The notes under the pieces were generated by a model, which had not been told where the DNA came from, did not search any database, and was given only the letters and a program-made list of their open reading frames with translations. A DNA stretch of 9,427 nt from positions 1 to 9,427 of the forward strand of contig DOSQ01000004.1 in assembly GCA_003512125.1 (NCBI GenBank). Reading direction: 5' to 3'. This document shows, in pieces, positions 1-5,749 of this stretch. How positions within the stretch are numbered: the stretch's first letter is position 1; each line of letters begins with the position of its first letter. Both the position numbers and the translations under genes were made by a program. The DNA comes from Acidaminococcaceae bacterium. Lineage in GTDB: Bacteria > Bacillota > Negativicutes > Acidaminococcales > Acidaminococcaceae.

Positions 1-711
1 CCCCACGTTCACTTTATAAAACAGCACCAGTACCACCATCACCCCAATACCGATCAGGGTGATGATCTGATTCTTATTAAAGGGAGGAATATCTTTCTGG
101 CTGATGACCTTATCTGAGTGGAGCTTGTATCCGCCCAGCAGGAAATACACAATCGTTGCATACACGGTGGAAGACAGGACACCATTCATCAGGAACGGTT
201 TTTCTATACCGGTCAGACCAAAGCCTGCGCACAGATTAATGCCGATAATACCCGTGGCCGCCAGCGGGGAGACGCCGCCGCCTGATGCGCCCAATACGGA
301 TAATGCGGACAGCATGGCCGGGTTAATATTCATTTCCGCTGCCAGCGCCATGGAAAACACCATCATGATTGCCATGGTAGGAACCGTGCCCGGACCCAGT
401 GCCGAAAGCACAACAGAAAACACGTAAATGACGATGGGAATCATAAAAGTATGCTTCCCTGCCAGCGCCACCACCTTTTTCGCCAGCAGCTCCAGCGAGC
501 CGTTCAGCTGCGCCAGGCTGAACAAATAGGTTACGCCCAGCAGGATCATGAACAGGGAGTAATTGAATCCGCTGATAATCTCCTTATCGGAGATGCCGCT
601 TAACCGTCCCAGAATAAGCGCGAACCCGATAGCTAACAGTCCGGTGTTCATATGACGGAAAAATCCTAAAAAGATAGCCACCAGCAACAAACCAAGGGAT
701 AACAGAGCCAA
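1..711 (-). CDS. MatC-type dicarboxylate/organic acid transporter, 3' end cut by window edge
   Basis: This is a polytopic inner-membrane carrier. The reading frame is open from codon 711 to the left edge and gives 237 residues of a longer protein. It is almost wholly hydrophobic, with about six to seven membrane segments. Motifs include GPGTVP (residues 106-111) and GASGGGVSPLAATG (141-154), which resemble the conserved loops of the MatC N-terminal family (malonate/dicarboxylate carriers) within the wider ion-transporter superfamily. The substrate cannot be read from sequence; a C4 or C3 dicarboxylate is the family expectation. I chose the TTG at 711-709 because an AGGAG (727-723) lies 11 bases upstream and the product starts MALLSLGLLL, directly at the first helix. 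ATT at 714 is an alternative. The nearby ATG at 722-720 is in another frame and stops after 18 codons. The gene lies downstream of, and in the same direction as, a LysR regulator that probably controls it. Confidence 0.75.
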   Translation of the reverse strand, partial: MALLSLGLLLVAIFLGFFRHMNTGLLAIGFALILGRLSGISDKEIISGFNYSLFMILLGVTYLFSLAQLNGSLELLAKKVVALAGKHTFMIPIVIYVFSVVLSALGPGTVPTMAIMMVFSMALAAEMNINPAMLSALSVLGASGGGVSPLAATGIIGINLCAGFGLTGIEKPFLMNGVLSSTVYATIVYFLLGGYKLHSDKVISQKDIPPFNKNQIITLIGIGVMVVLVLFYKVNVG

Positions 712-732
712 AATGAATCCATCTCCTGTCCG

Positions 733-814
733 GGAAATTGGTACAGAGTGATTAGATAAAGAAGGATGGAATGGCTACTATCCTGATTATGGAACCGACT
801 GTACAAAAATTTCC
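733..814 (-). repeat. Inverted repeat in the transporter mRNA leader
   Basis: On the transcribed (minus) strand GGAAATT and GTACAG at 814-799 are answered by CTGTAC and AATTTCC at 746-733. This gives 13 base pairs with a small internal loop (three T against one C) and a 52-base apical part. The 3' arm ends five bases before the AGGAG of the transporter gene, so the fold could affect ribosome access. No T-tract follows, so it is not a terminator. The pairing is visible in sequence; a regulatory role is inference. Confidence 0.5.
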
Positions 815-834
815 TAAATTAAGTTTCCGATATT

Positions 835-863
835 ACTATACTCCTAAAAACCTATAATGTAAA
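835..863 (-). promoter_or_regulatory. Sigma-70 type promoter of the transporter gene
   Basis: On the minus strand a -35 box TTTACA (863-858) and a -10 box TATAGT (840-835) are separated by exactly 17 bases, within very AT-rich DNA. Transcription should start near 828, giving a leader of about 117 bases. The -35 box is imperfect, which fits a promoter that needs an activator. A palindrome (865-887) lies immediately upstream. Confidence 0.55.
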
Positions 864-864
864 A

Positions 865-887
865 TATAATTTTATCATAAAGTTATA
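865..887. promoter_or_regulatory. 23-bp palindrome, candidate LysR-type operator
   Basis: The arms TATAATTTTAT (865-875) and ATAAAGTTATA (877-887) match as inverted repeats in 10 of 11 pairs around the central C876. The site touches the -35 box of the transporter promoter and is centred about 48 bases upstream of the expected start. That is a usual activation position for LysR-type regulators, whose sites are interrupted dyads of the T-N11-A kind. The neighbouring LysR gene (1885-980) is the natural candidate binder. AT-rich DNA produces palindromes by chance, so the assignment is inference. Confidence 0.45.
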
Positions 888-979
888 AATATTAATTATA
901 ATCTTCGGGCAAGGAATGCAAAACCAACATACTTTTACAGTACTAACCGGCTAATCAGCCTGCATGAAATGGTTATGTA

Positions 980-1885
980 TTATTCTATATGATCCATATG
1001 CTCCATAACGTTTTCCTTGTAAAAGTCTATCAGCTTCTGCATGGGTGCGGACAATTCGCGTCCCTTCAGTTTCACAAATGTTTTTGAAATGGAAAGGCGC
1101 GGTTCGTTTACCGGTACGGACAGTAAGCCATCAGGCAGGCTTTCCTTGGGTTCCAGCGGTATGAGGGCCACCGCCAGACCTGCCTGGGCAAAGTTTAAGG
1201 CCGAAGTTTTTGTACCTGCCTCAATAAAAATATTCGGTGTAAAGCCATCCTCACGGCACACATCTTCAATCATCTTACGGTGGCTGCGACTGACAACAAG
1301 TGGGATATCTCTGACACTTTGCAGGGATTCTACTGATCCGTCAAGAGCAAACCAGGGATTGTTAAGTGTTCCCAACAAGTAAAACTGTTCCGGCCGGGAG
1401 AAGAGAATCTCAAATTTATAATTATCCGGAATGACCGCATTGGCAATGCCTATTTCAGAGACGCCTTTCAGCAGATCATCCAACAGTTGTATATGAAAGC
1501 TTTCGTGGATTTCGTAACGGATATTAGGATGAAGAGCTGTAAAAGGAACAGCAACCTTGGATATAAAGGCAGGCGTCCGGGAAGGAGCCATGCTTATCGT
1601 CAGAGTCCCTTTCATGCCATCAGTGTAATCCTGTATTTCCCGGTAGGTTTCATCTTCCAACTGGCACAATTGTTTGGCCCGCTTATAAAAAATCCAGCCT
1701 GCATCCGTCAGTTTCAGTTCATGTTTCCCCCTGCCACTGATCAGCAGTTTTGCGCCAAATTCTTTTTCCAGAAACTGCATCTGCCTCGTAATGGCCGGCT
1801 GGGCAATATTCGCAATTTCAGCAGCCCGGGATAAACTACCGGCTTCTACAACCAACAAAAAATTCCGGTAATAATTCAGATTCAT
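980..1885 (-). CDS. LysR-type transcriptional regulator
   Basis: This 301-residue protein has the normal length and layout of the family. The N-terminal winged helix-turn-helix covers about residues 1-60, with the typical stretch around SLSRAAEIANIAQPAITRQM (17-36) and the LEKEFGAKLL wing entry (39-48). A linker helix follows, then a periplasmic-binding-protein-like effector domain from about residue 90 to the end. The start ATG at 1885 is preceded by AGGGAG (1900-1895) at nine bases. That ribosome binding site overlaps the stop codon of the upstream methyltransferase gene, with only 14 bases between the genes, so it is probably co-transcribed with it as well as possibly having its own promoter. 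The likely target is the organic acid transporter downstream, which has a palindrome at its promoter. The co-inducer cannot be inferred. No clear terminator follows the gene. Confidence 0.93.
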   Translation of the reverse strand: MNLNYYRNFLLVVEAGSLSRAAEIANIAQPAITRQMQFLEKEFGAKLLISGRGKHELKLTDAGWIFYKRAKQLCQLEDETYREIQDYTDGMKGTLTISMAPSRTPAFISKVAVPFTALHPNIRYEIHESFHIQLLDDLLKGVSEIGIANAVIPDNYKFEILFSRPEQFYLLGTLNNPWFALDGSVESLQSVRDIPLVVSRSHRKMIEDVCREDGFTPNIFIEAGTKTSALNFAQAGLAVALIPLEPKESLPDGLLSVPVNEPRLSISKTFVKLKGRELSAPMQKLIDFYKENVMEHMDHIE

Positions 1886-1899
1886 GATACATTACTCCC

Positions 1900-2709
1900 T
1901 TACCGGCAGAATTTCCGTTGCCGCATCCCTTCAAACAAAATGATGCCTGCCGCCATGGCCACATTCATGGATTCCGCCTGTCCCGCCATGGGAATGAACA
2001 GGCGCGTTTCCGCCGCAGCCTGCAGCTCTTCGGATACACCGTTAGCTTCGTTGCCAAAGATAAAGGCCATCTTTTTGCTAAGGTCCGCTTTATATATAGT
2101 GTGGGCATTCTTCAGGGCAGTCGCCGCCGGTTCGTAGCCGTGGCGGTAACACCAGGCAAGCGCTTCTTCCGAAAAAACATTCTGAATAACGGGCAGATGG
2201 AACAAAGAACCCATGGAAGCCCGCACCACTTTAGGGCTGTATGCATCCACACAGCCTTCCAGCAAAATAATGCCCAGCGCCCCTACCGCGTCTGCCGTAC
2301 GGATGATGGTGCCCAGGTTGCCCGGATCCTGGACACGGTCCAGAATGATGACCGGAGCATTGTTATCTGATGCAGTGCCCGGGCGCAGCTGCCGCAGATT
2401 GTTAGCAGGCATACGGATTACCGCCAATACACCCTGGGGCGTCTTGGTATCGCTGAGTTTTGCCATTACTTTTTCATCAACACAATACAGGTGAACGCCT
2501 TTTTCTTCTGCCTCGTTTACAATATCACGCAGCGTTTCTTCTTCCGTTTTTGTAAAAAACAAATCTGTCACGTCCGCGTATTGTACCGCTTCCTTTACGG
2601 AGCGAAGCCCTTCTGCAAAAAAAGTTCCCGTTTCCATACGAAACTTTTTCTGTTTCAAATTCGCCACGTCTTTGACACGCTGATTGTTTACGCTGGTAAT
2701 GATTTCCAT
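1900..2709 (-). CDS. TrmH/SpoU-family RNA 2'-O-ribose methyltransferase (RlmP/RlmB-like)
   Basis: This 269-residue SPOUT methyltransferase transfers a methyl group from S-adenosylmethionine to a ribose 2'-OH in RNA. An N-terminal RNA-binding domain (about 1-100, an L30e-like fold in this family) precedes the knotted catalytic domain. SPOUT motif 1 is seen as LDRVQDPGNLGTIIRTADA (123-141), with the catalytic Arg in the IIRTAD part. Motif 2 is FGNEANGVSEEL (218-229). Motif 3 begins IPMAGQAESMNVAMA (239-253). The start at 2709 has AGGAG (2721-2717) at seven bases. An upstream in-frame ATG at 2790 would add a 27-residue extension without family support and has no good ribosome binding site. The position next to rplT resembles the Bacillus subtilis neighbourhood of ysgA (RlmP, which methylates G2553 of the 23S rRNA A-loop). 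Orthology is likely but not provable here; RlmB is the alternative. Confidence 0.92.
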   Translation of the reverse strand: MEIITSVNNQRVKDVANLKQKKFRMETGTFFAEGLRSVKEAVQYADVTDLFFTKTEEETLRDIVNEAEEKGVHLYCVDEKVMAKLSDTKTPQGVLAVIRMPANNLRQLRPGTASDNNAPVIILDRVQDPGNLGTIIRTADAVGALGIILLEGCVDAYSPKVVRASMGSLFHLPVIQNVFSEEALAWCYRHGYEPAATALKNAHTIYKADLSKKMAFIFGNEANGVSEELQAAAETRLFIPMAGQAESMNVAMAAGIILFEGMRQRKFCR

Positions 2710-2808
2710 AAATATTCTCCTGTAAACTGCCTGGTCATAAGCTATTACTGCCTGAATGAAGCCTTTGCGCAACAGCTGAAAACTCTTCATCGACAGACCT
2801 GTTAACCT

Positions 2809-2837
2809 ATTATACCATAACAGTACTGATCCATAAA
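2809..2837 (-). promoter_or_regulatory. Extended -10 promoter for the methyltransferase-LysR unit
   Basis: On the minus strand TATAAT (2814-2809) is preceded by TGG, giving an extended -10 element. The -35 region 17 bases upstream reads TTTATG (2837-2832), a weak match that overlaps the T-tract of the rplT terminator. Transcription would start near 2802 and leave a leader of about 90 bases before the ATG at 2709. Confidence 0.55.
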
Positions 2838-2868
2838 AAAAGAACCTGAAATTGAATTCAGGTTCTTT
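2834..2868 (-). terminator. Rho-independent terminator of the infC-rpmI-rplT operon
   Basis: A perfect 12-bp stem (2868-2857 with 2850-2839, AAAGAACCTGAA and its complement) closes a six-base loop. On the minus strand it runs directly into seven T residues (2840-2834). It begins 14 bases after the rplT stop codon. Confidence 0.93.
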
Positions 2869-2882
2869 ACGTTTTCCTGCTT

Positions 2883-3239
2883 TTATGCCAGCGCGCTCTT
2901 TGCAGTTTCAACCAGCTTTGCAAATGCAGCTGCGTCGTTGATCGCCATATCGGCCAGCACCTTGCGGTCCAGCGCGATACCGGCTTTGGTCAGGCCGCAG
3001 ATAAAGCGGCTGTAAGACAGGCCGTTAGCACGGGTCGCAGCGTTGATACGGGCAATCCACAGACGACGGAACTCGCGTTTTTTGGCGCGGCGGTCGCGGC
3101 GGGCATACATCAGCGCTTTCATTACGGTTTCATTCGCTTTTCTGAATAACAGATGCTTTGCTCCGCGATAGCCTTTTGCAAGTTTCAGAATATGTTTATG
3201 ACGACGATGGGCTGTTACGCCAGTTTTAATTCTTGCCAT
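2883..3239 (-). CDS. rplT: 50S ribosomal protein L20
   Basis: This 118-residue, strongly basic protein has the normal L20 length. It starts MARIKTGVTAHRRHKHILKL, the typical N-terminal extension that threads into 23S rRNA. It goes on with the conserved GYRGAKHLLFRKANE segment and the globular end beginning LWIARINAATR. L20 is an early 23S assembly protein, and in Firmicutes it also binds the leader of its own operon and shuts it down. The start is supported by AGGAGGAG (3254-3247) seven bases upstream. It lies 28 bases after rpmI and is the last gene of the operon, ended by a strong hairpin terminator. Confidence 0.98.
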   Translation of the reverse strand: MARIKTGVTAHRRHKHILKLAKGYRGAKHLLFRKANETVMKALMYARRDRRAKKREFRRLWIARINAATRANGLSYSRFICGLTKAGIALDRKVLADMAINDAAAFAKLVETAKSALA

Positions 3240-3267
3240 GATCTTTCTCCTCCTGTATCCTCAACTC

Positions 3268-3465
3268 TTATGCGTACGGCAGCATTTTTGCTACGCGTTC
3301 ATGATCAGTCTTGTGAACGAGACCTGCTTTACGCAGATTTCTCTTACGGGTAGGAGATTTATGTTCCAGAATGTGGCTGCGGAATGCTTTACCACGTTTG
3401 AATTCACCGGTACCGGTAACTTTGAAGCGTTTTGCCGCGCTTCTGCGGGTTTTCATCTTAGGCAT
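3268..3465 (-). CDS. rpmI: 50S ribosomal protein L35
   Basis: This 65-residue basic protein has the full L35 length. It starts MPKMKTRRSAAKRFKVTGTG, the family signature, and carries the KHILxxKSPTRKRxLR-like segment as HILEHKSPTRKRNLRKAG. It is part of the large ribosomal subunit. AGGAGG (3480-3475) lies nine bases before the ATG and directly follows the infC stop codon, so translation is probably coupled. It is the middle gene of the classic infC-rpmI-rplT operon. Confidence 0.98.
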   Translation of the reverse strand: MPKMKTRRSAAKRFKVTGTGEFKRGKAFRSHILEHKSPTRKRNLRKAGLVHKTDHERVAKMLPYA

Positions 3466-3480
3466 AATTTACATCCTCCT

Positions 3481-3996
3481 TCATTTACTCTTAGGCGCAA
3501 CGACCATGGTCATGTTGCGTCCTTCCAATTTCGGTTTCTTTTCTACAACGGCTGTGTCGCCAAGCTCCTCAGCCATTCTGATCAGCAGCGCCTCGCCCAG
3601 TTCCGGATGACTCATCTCACGGCCACGGAACATGATCGTGACCTTGACCTTGTTGCCTTCCTCCAGGAAACGCGCTGCATTTTTAAACTTAACGCCAAAG
3701 TCATGGTCTTCAATACCGGGACGCAGCTTCACTTCTTTAATTTCAAAGACTTTTTGTTTCTTACGGGCTTCCTTTTCCCGTTTCTGCTGCTCATAACGAT
3801 ATTTGCCATAATCCAATATCTTGCACACGGGGGGACGGGCCTGCGGGGAAATCTCCACCAGGTCCAGATGACGTTCCTGGGCAATGGCGTTCGCCTCGCG
3901 ACTGGACATGATGCCCAGCTGCTGCCCGTTCTCGTCGATTACACGTACCTCGCGCCAGCGGATATCATCGTTAATGCGTAAGTCTGCCTTGCTAAT
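3481..3996 (-). CDS. infC: Translation initiation factor IF-3, with ATT start codon
   Basis: IF3 binds the 30S subunit, checks initiator tRNA and start codon, and blocks premature joining with 50S. The sequence encodes 171 residues with the N-domain (about 1-75, RINDDIRWREVRVIDENGQQ at 7-26), a lysine-rich linker (KREKEARKKQK) and the C-domain with EVKLRPGIEDHDFGVK and VKVTIMFRGREM. The start is an ATT at 3996-3994: GGAGGTG (4010-4004) lies seven bases upstream, a TGA in frame at 4005-4003 rules out anything earlier, and ISKADLRIND matches the family N-terminus. The first ATG (3909) would delete 29 conserved residues and lacks a ribosome binding site. AUU is the rare codon known from E. coli infC, where IF3 represses its own synthesis by rejecting it. 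It is the first gene of the infC-rpmI-rplT operon, under an attenuated leader. Confidence 0.97.
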   Translation of the reverse strand: MSKADLRINDDIRWREVRVIDENGQQLGIMSSREANAIAQERHLDLVEISPQARPPVCKILDYGKYRYEQQKREKEARKKQKVFEIKEVKLRPGIEDHDFGVKFKNAARFLEEGNKVKVTIMFRGREMSHPELGEALLIRMAEELGDTAVVEKKPKLEGRNMTMVVAPKSK

Positions 3997-4005
3997 AGCG
4001 GTTCA

Positions 4006-4190
4006 CCTCCAAAAGTAATGTAAGCCCGGCGCAGAACCATGCGCCAGCTTCAGCTGAAAGAACCGTCTGGTCTTTCACCGTAACAAAAATGAAAACGCGG
4101 GAGGAACAAAATCCACCCGCGCAAATCGCTGTATTCAACCCTGTCGAGCGTGGCCGCAAGGTGAGAAGCGGATGGCTTCTTCTTTGTTAC
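4006..4190 (-). promoter_or_regulatory. Structured mRNA leader of infC-rpmI-rplT (L20-leader type)
   Basis: About 180 transcribed bases precede infC. In RNA order they hold two mutually exclusive hairpins (AGAAGC 4180-4175 with GCTTCT 4169-4164; or CCGC 4171-4168 with GCGG 4157-4154). A stem TCGAC/GTTGA follows, then an intrinsic terminator (about 4121-4085). After that come a GAAAG...CTTTC hairpin and a GGCGCA/TGCGCC hairpin (4045-4040 with 4033-4028), then the GGAGGTG ribosome binding site. Position, length and the internal terminator fit the L20-controlled transcription attenuator known upstream of infC in Firmicutes. The folds are read by eye. Binding by L20 is family knowledge, not shown here. 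Confidence 0.65.
4085..4121 (-). terminator. Intrinsic terminator (attenuator) inside the infC leader
   Basis: On the minus strand CGCGGGTGGA (4121-4112) pairs with TCCTCCCGCG (4105-4096), ten positions with one T-T mismatch and a six-base loop. TTTTCATTTTT (4095-4085) follows. It lies about 70 bases into the leader and before infC, so it must be bypassed for expression. Confidence 0.85.
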
Positions 4191-4196
4191 TGAAAT

Positions 4197-4225
4197 ATAA
4201 TAGCACAGAGACTGTGTGATGTCAA
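4197..4225 (-). promoter_or_regulatory. Promoter of the infC operon
   Basis: On the minus strand a perfect -35 box TTGACA (4225-4220) and a -10 box TATTAT (4202-4197) are spaced by 17 bases. The start should be near 4190. The promoter begins 34 bases after the stop codon of the second chromate-transporter gene, and I see no clear terminator in that gap, so read-through from the chr genes is possible. Confidence 0.85.
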
Positions 4226-4258
4226 GACTATGAAGCAAGAAAAAGTCAGGAGATATCG

Positions 4259-4834
4259 TTACGGATGCATCCCGGTAACAAGATAGAACACCAGACCGGC
4301 CACACCGGAAGAAAACAACAATGTAATGGTTCCGGTTTTTTTCTTCTGGGCAAACCAGGCAAGAATAAAAATCAGTACCGCAACCATGTCTGTTTTCATT
4401 ACATCTACCGGCAGCTTTTCCTTATTCCAAAAGGCCAGCAGGATAAAATTGACACCGGCACTGCCGATCAACGCCACCACAGCGGGACGAAGCCCGTTCA
4501 GGATACCGCGGATGGCTGCCACATTTCCATATTTATAATATAGATAACCCAAAAATAAAACGATAAAAACCGATGGAAAGACAAATCCCAGGGTAGCCGC
4601 AATGGAACCCGGAATTCCCGCAACCTTGCTTCCTACAAAGGTTGCGGCGTTGATTCCGATAGGGCCCGGCGTCATCTGGGAAAGGGTAAAGATATCAACA
4701 AATTCTGTCATGGACAGCCAGCCGTGTTTGTCAATAACCTCTGCCTGAATCAGCGGCATGGATGCATACCCGCCGCCTACACAGACAAGTCCCACTGCAG
4801 CAAAGCTTAAAAAGAGCTGTAACAAAAGATCCAT
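4259..4834 (-). CDS. Chromate transporter family half protein (short-chain CHR, second of pair)
   Basis: This 191-residue membrane protein holds a single CHR domain. Conserved elements include the GGGYASMPLIQAEVIDKHGW stretch (20-39) and the SQMTPGPIGINAATFVGSK stretch (52-70), where the glycine triplet and the PGP motif are family hallmarks. About six hydrophobic segments follow. Long CHR proteins carry two such domains; here each domain is its own gene, as in the short-chain CHR pairs of Bacillus subtilis, which work together as a heterodimer with opposite membrane topology. Known members export chromate driven by the membrane potential, but the natural substrate in an anaerobe may be another oxyanion. 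The ribosome binding site GGGAGG (4849-4844) lies nine bases upstream and immediately after the partner's stop codon, so the pair is translationally linked. Confidence 0.93.
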   Translation of the reverse strand: MDLLLQLFLSFAAVGLVCVGGGYASMPLIQAEVIDKHGWLSMTEFVDIFTLSQMTPGPIGINAATFVGSKVAGIPGSIAATLGFVFPSVFIVLFLGYLYYKYGNVAAIRGILNGLRPAVVALIGSAGVNFILLAFWNKEKLPVDVMKTDMVAVLIFILAWFAQKKKTGTITLLFSSGVAGLVFYLVTGMHP

Positions 4835-4849
4835 CTGCCTTCGCCTCCC

Positions 4850-5446
4850 TTAGTCATACTGCGGATCACGCATCAGAATCAGTCCAATGACAGCATCCAC
4901 CGCTATAATCTGCATAATGTTAATTTTAAACACAACTGCGGCGATAAAAGTACCTGCCATAACAATCAGAGGAAGGGCCAGCTTTTTCTTTATTTGCTTT
5001 ACCACCAAATCCAGTACCACTTTAATCAGTATAGCAGTCACACCGCACTGCATCCCTTTTAAAAACATGCGTACATGTGGGTTGGCCGCAACGGCATCAT
5101 AAAAAAAAGAAATTATTGTGAGGGTGATCAGCGGCGGCAGTATCGTAGCCAGCAAAGCAGTAACACTTCCCAGGAAGCCGCCCATTCTGTACCCCATAAT
5201 AATGGAAGAATTGGCAGCCATGACACCCGGCGCGCTTTGAGCAATGGAAACCAGGTCCAGCGCTTCGTTCTCTTTAAGCCATCCATACTCATCCACGAAC
5301 TTTGCTTTCATAAGCGGAATAAGCACAAAACCACCGCCCACCGTAAAGGCGCTGATAAGAAAAGTAGAAATGAATAATTTTCGGTAACTGAACGGTTGCT
5401 TAAAACCGGCTGCTTCCTTTTCAGTTGCAGCATTTATCTGATCCAT
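4850..5446 (-). CDS. Chromate transporter family half protein (short-chain CHR, first of pair)
   Basis: This 198-residue membrane protein also holds one CHR domain, after a 20-residue hydrophilic N-terminus. It shows FTVGGGFVLIPLMKAKFVDE (34-53) and the segment SIAQSAPGVMAANSSIIMGY (67-86). Its motif is APG rather than the PGP of its partner, the usual asymmetry between the two halves. The start ATG at 5446 has GGAGGGAG (5457-5450) just upstream. Only 15 bases separate it from the second half gene. No convincing own promoter is visible, so transcription may come from the upstream small-protein gene past a modest terminator, or from an undetected promoter in 5447-5490. The substrate is assigned by family only. 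Confidence 0.93.
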   Translation of the reverse strand: MDQINAATEKEAAGFKQPFSYRKLFISTFLISAFTVGGGFVLIPLMKAKFVDEYGWLKENEALDLVSIAQSAPGVMAANSSIIMGYRMGGFLGSVTALLATILPPLITLTIISFFYDAVAANPHVRMFLKGMQCGVTAILIKVVLDLVVKQIKKKLALPLIVMAGTFIAAVVFKINIMQIIAVDAVIGLILMRDPQYD

Positions 5447-5485
5447 ACTCTCCCTCCAAAAGTCTTACCAGGTATAATTAATTAT

Positions 5486-5515
5486 GAAAATACCGCACAT
5501 CGGCTGGATATGCGG
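5486..5515 (-). terminator. Probable terminator after the DUF4127/small membrane protein unit
   Basis: On the minus strand CCGCATAT (5515-5508) pairs with ATGTGCGG (5500-5493), eight pairs with one G-T, around a seven-base loop. TATTTTC (5492-5486) follows. The T-tract is short, so termination may be partial and allow read-through into the CHR gene pair. Confidence 0.5.
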
Positions 5516-5527
5516 CTTTATCAGTAC

Positions 5528-5731
5528 TTATTGTCTCCCCCGCATGTTTTTATACCAATACAACGGGAAGAAGATGATCCATGCCATGAACGTGGCAAAA
5601 GCCCACCATAATGCCCTGGGATTATTATGGTTGCGCGCATCGTTATGAACATAATATGCCAGATATAAAGATATGATGATAGCGAAAGGGCTGACGCCGG
5701 TTACACCCGGTTCAAAAATAGACTCTAACAT
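5528..5731 (-). CDS. Small membrane hairpin protein of unknown function
   Basis: This 67-residue protein has two hydrophobic segments, about residues 14-28 (SPFAIIISLYLAYYV) and 41-58 (LWWAFATFMAWIIFFPLY). A short polar turn HNDARNHNNPR joins them, and the tail KNMRGRQ is basic. The pattern of an acidic/basic DAR turn, NP, aromatic second helix and P-L-Y exit recalls short two-helix proteins related to phospholipase D N-terminal-type membrane anchors, but I cannot name a family with confidence. The ATG at 5731 has AAGGAG ten or so bases upstream, and the gene begins only 18 bases after the DUF4127 stop codon, so the two are surely co-transcribed and may act together at the membrane. Confidence 0.8.
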   Translation of the reverse strand: MLESIFEPGVTGVSPFAIIISLYLAYYVHNDARNHNNPRALWWAFATFMAWIIFFPLYWYKNMRGRQ

Positions 5732-5749
5732 AAGCCTGTTCTCCTTCCA

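Noticed and set aside
104..427. A 107-codon plus-strand frame at the left edge
   Set aside because: It is antisense to the transporter frame, which is continuous from 711 to base 1 and shows membrane-protein composition and carrier motifs.
949..960. GGCT/AGCC hairpin after the LysR gene as a terminator
   Set aside because: The stem has only four pairs and no T-tract follows on the minus strand.
2710..2790. An N-terminal extension of the methyltransferase to ATG 2790
   Set aside because: It lies about 12 bases from the expected transcript start with no good ribosome binding site, while ATG 2709 has AGGAG at ideal spacing and matches the family N-terminus.
3238..3981. A 247-codon open frame on the plus strand across rpmI and infC
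   Set aside because: It is antisense to two unmistakable ribosomal/translation genes and has no family features.
4050..4238. A 62-codon minus-strand frame in front of infC
   Set aside because: It overlaps the infC promoter, the leader stems and the intrinsic terminator, which explain this DNA better; its start lies upstream of the promoter boxes.
4226..4258. A terminator after the second CHR gene
   Set aside because: A T-rich stretch is present, but no convincing stem precedes it outside the coding sequence.
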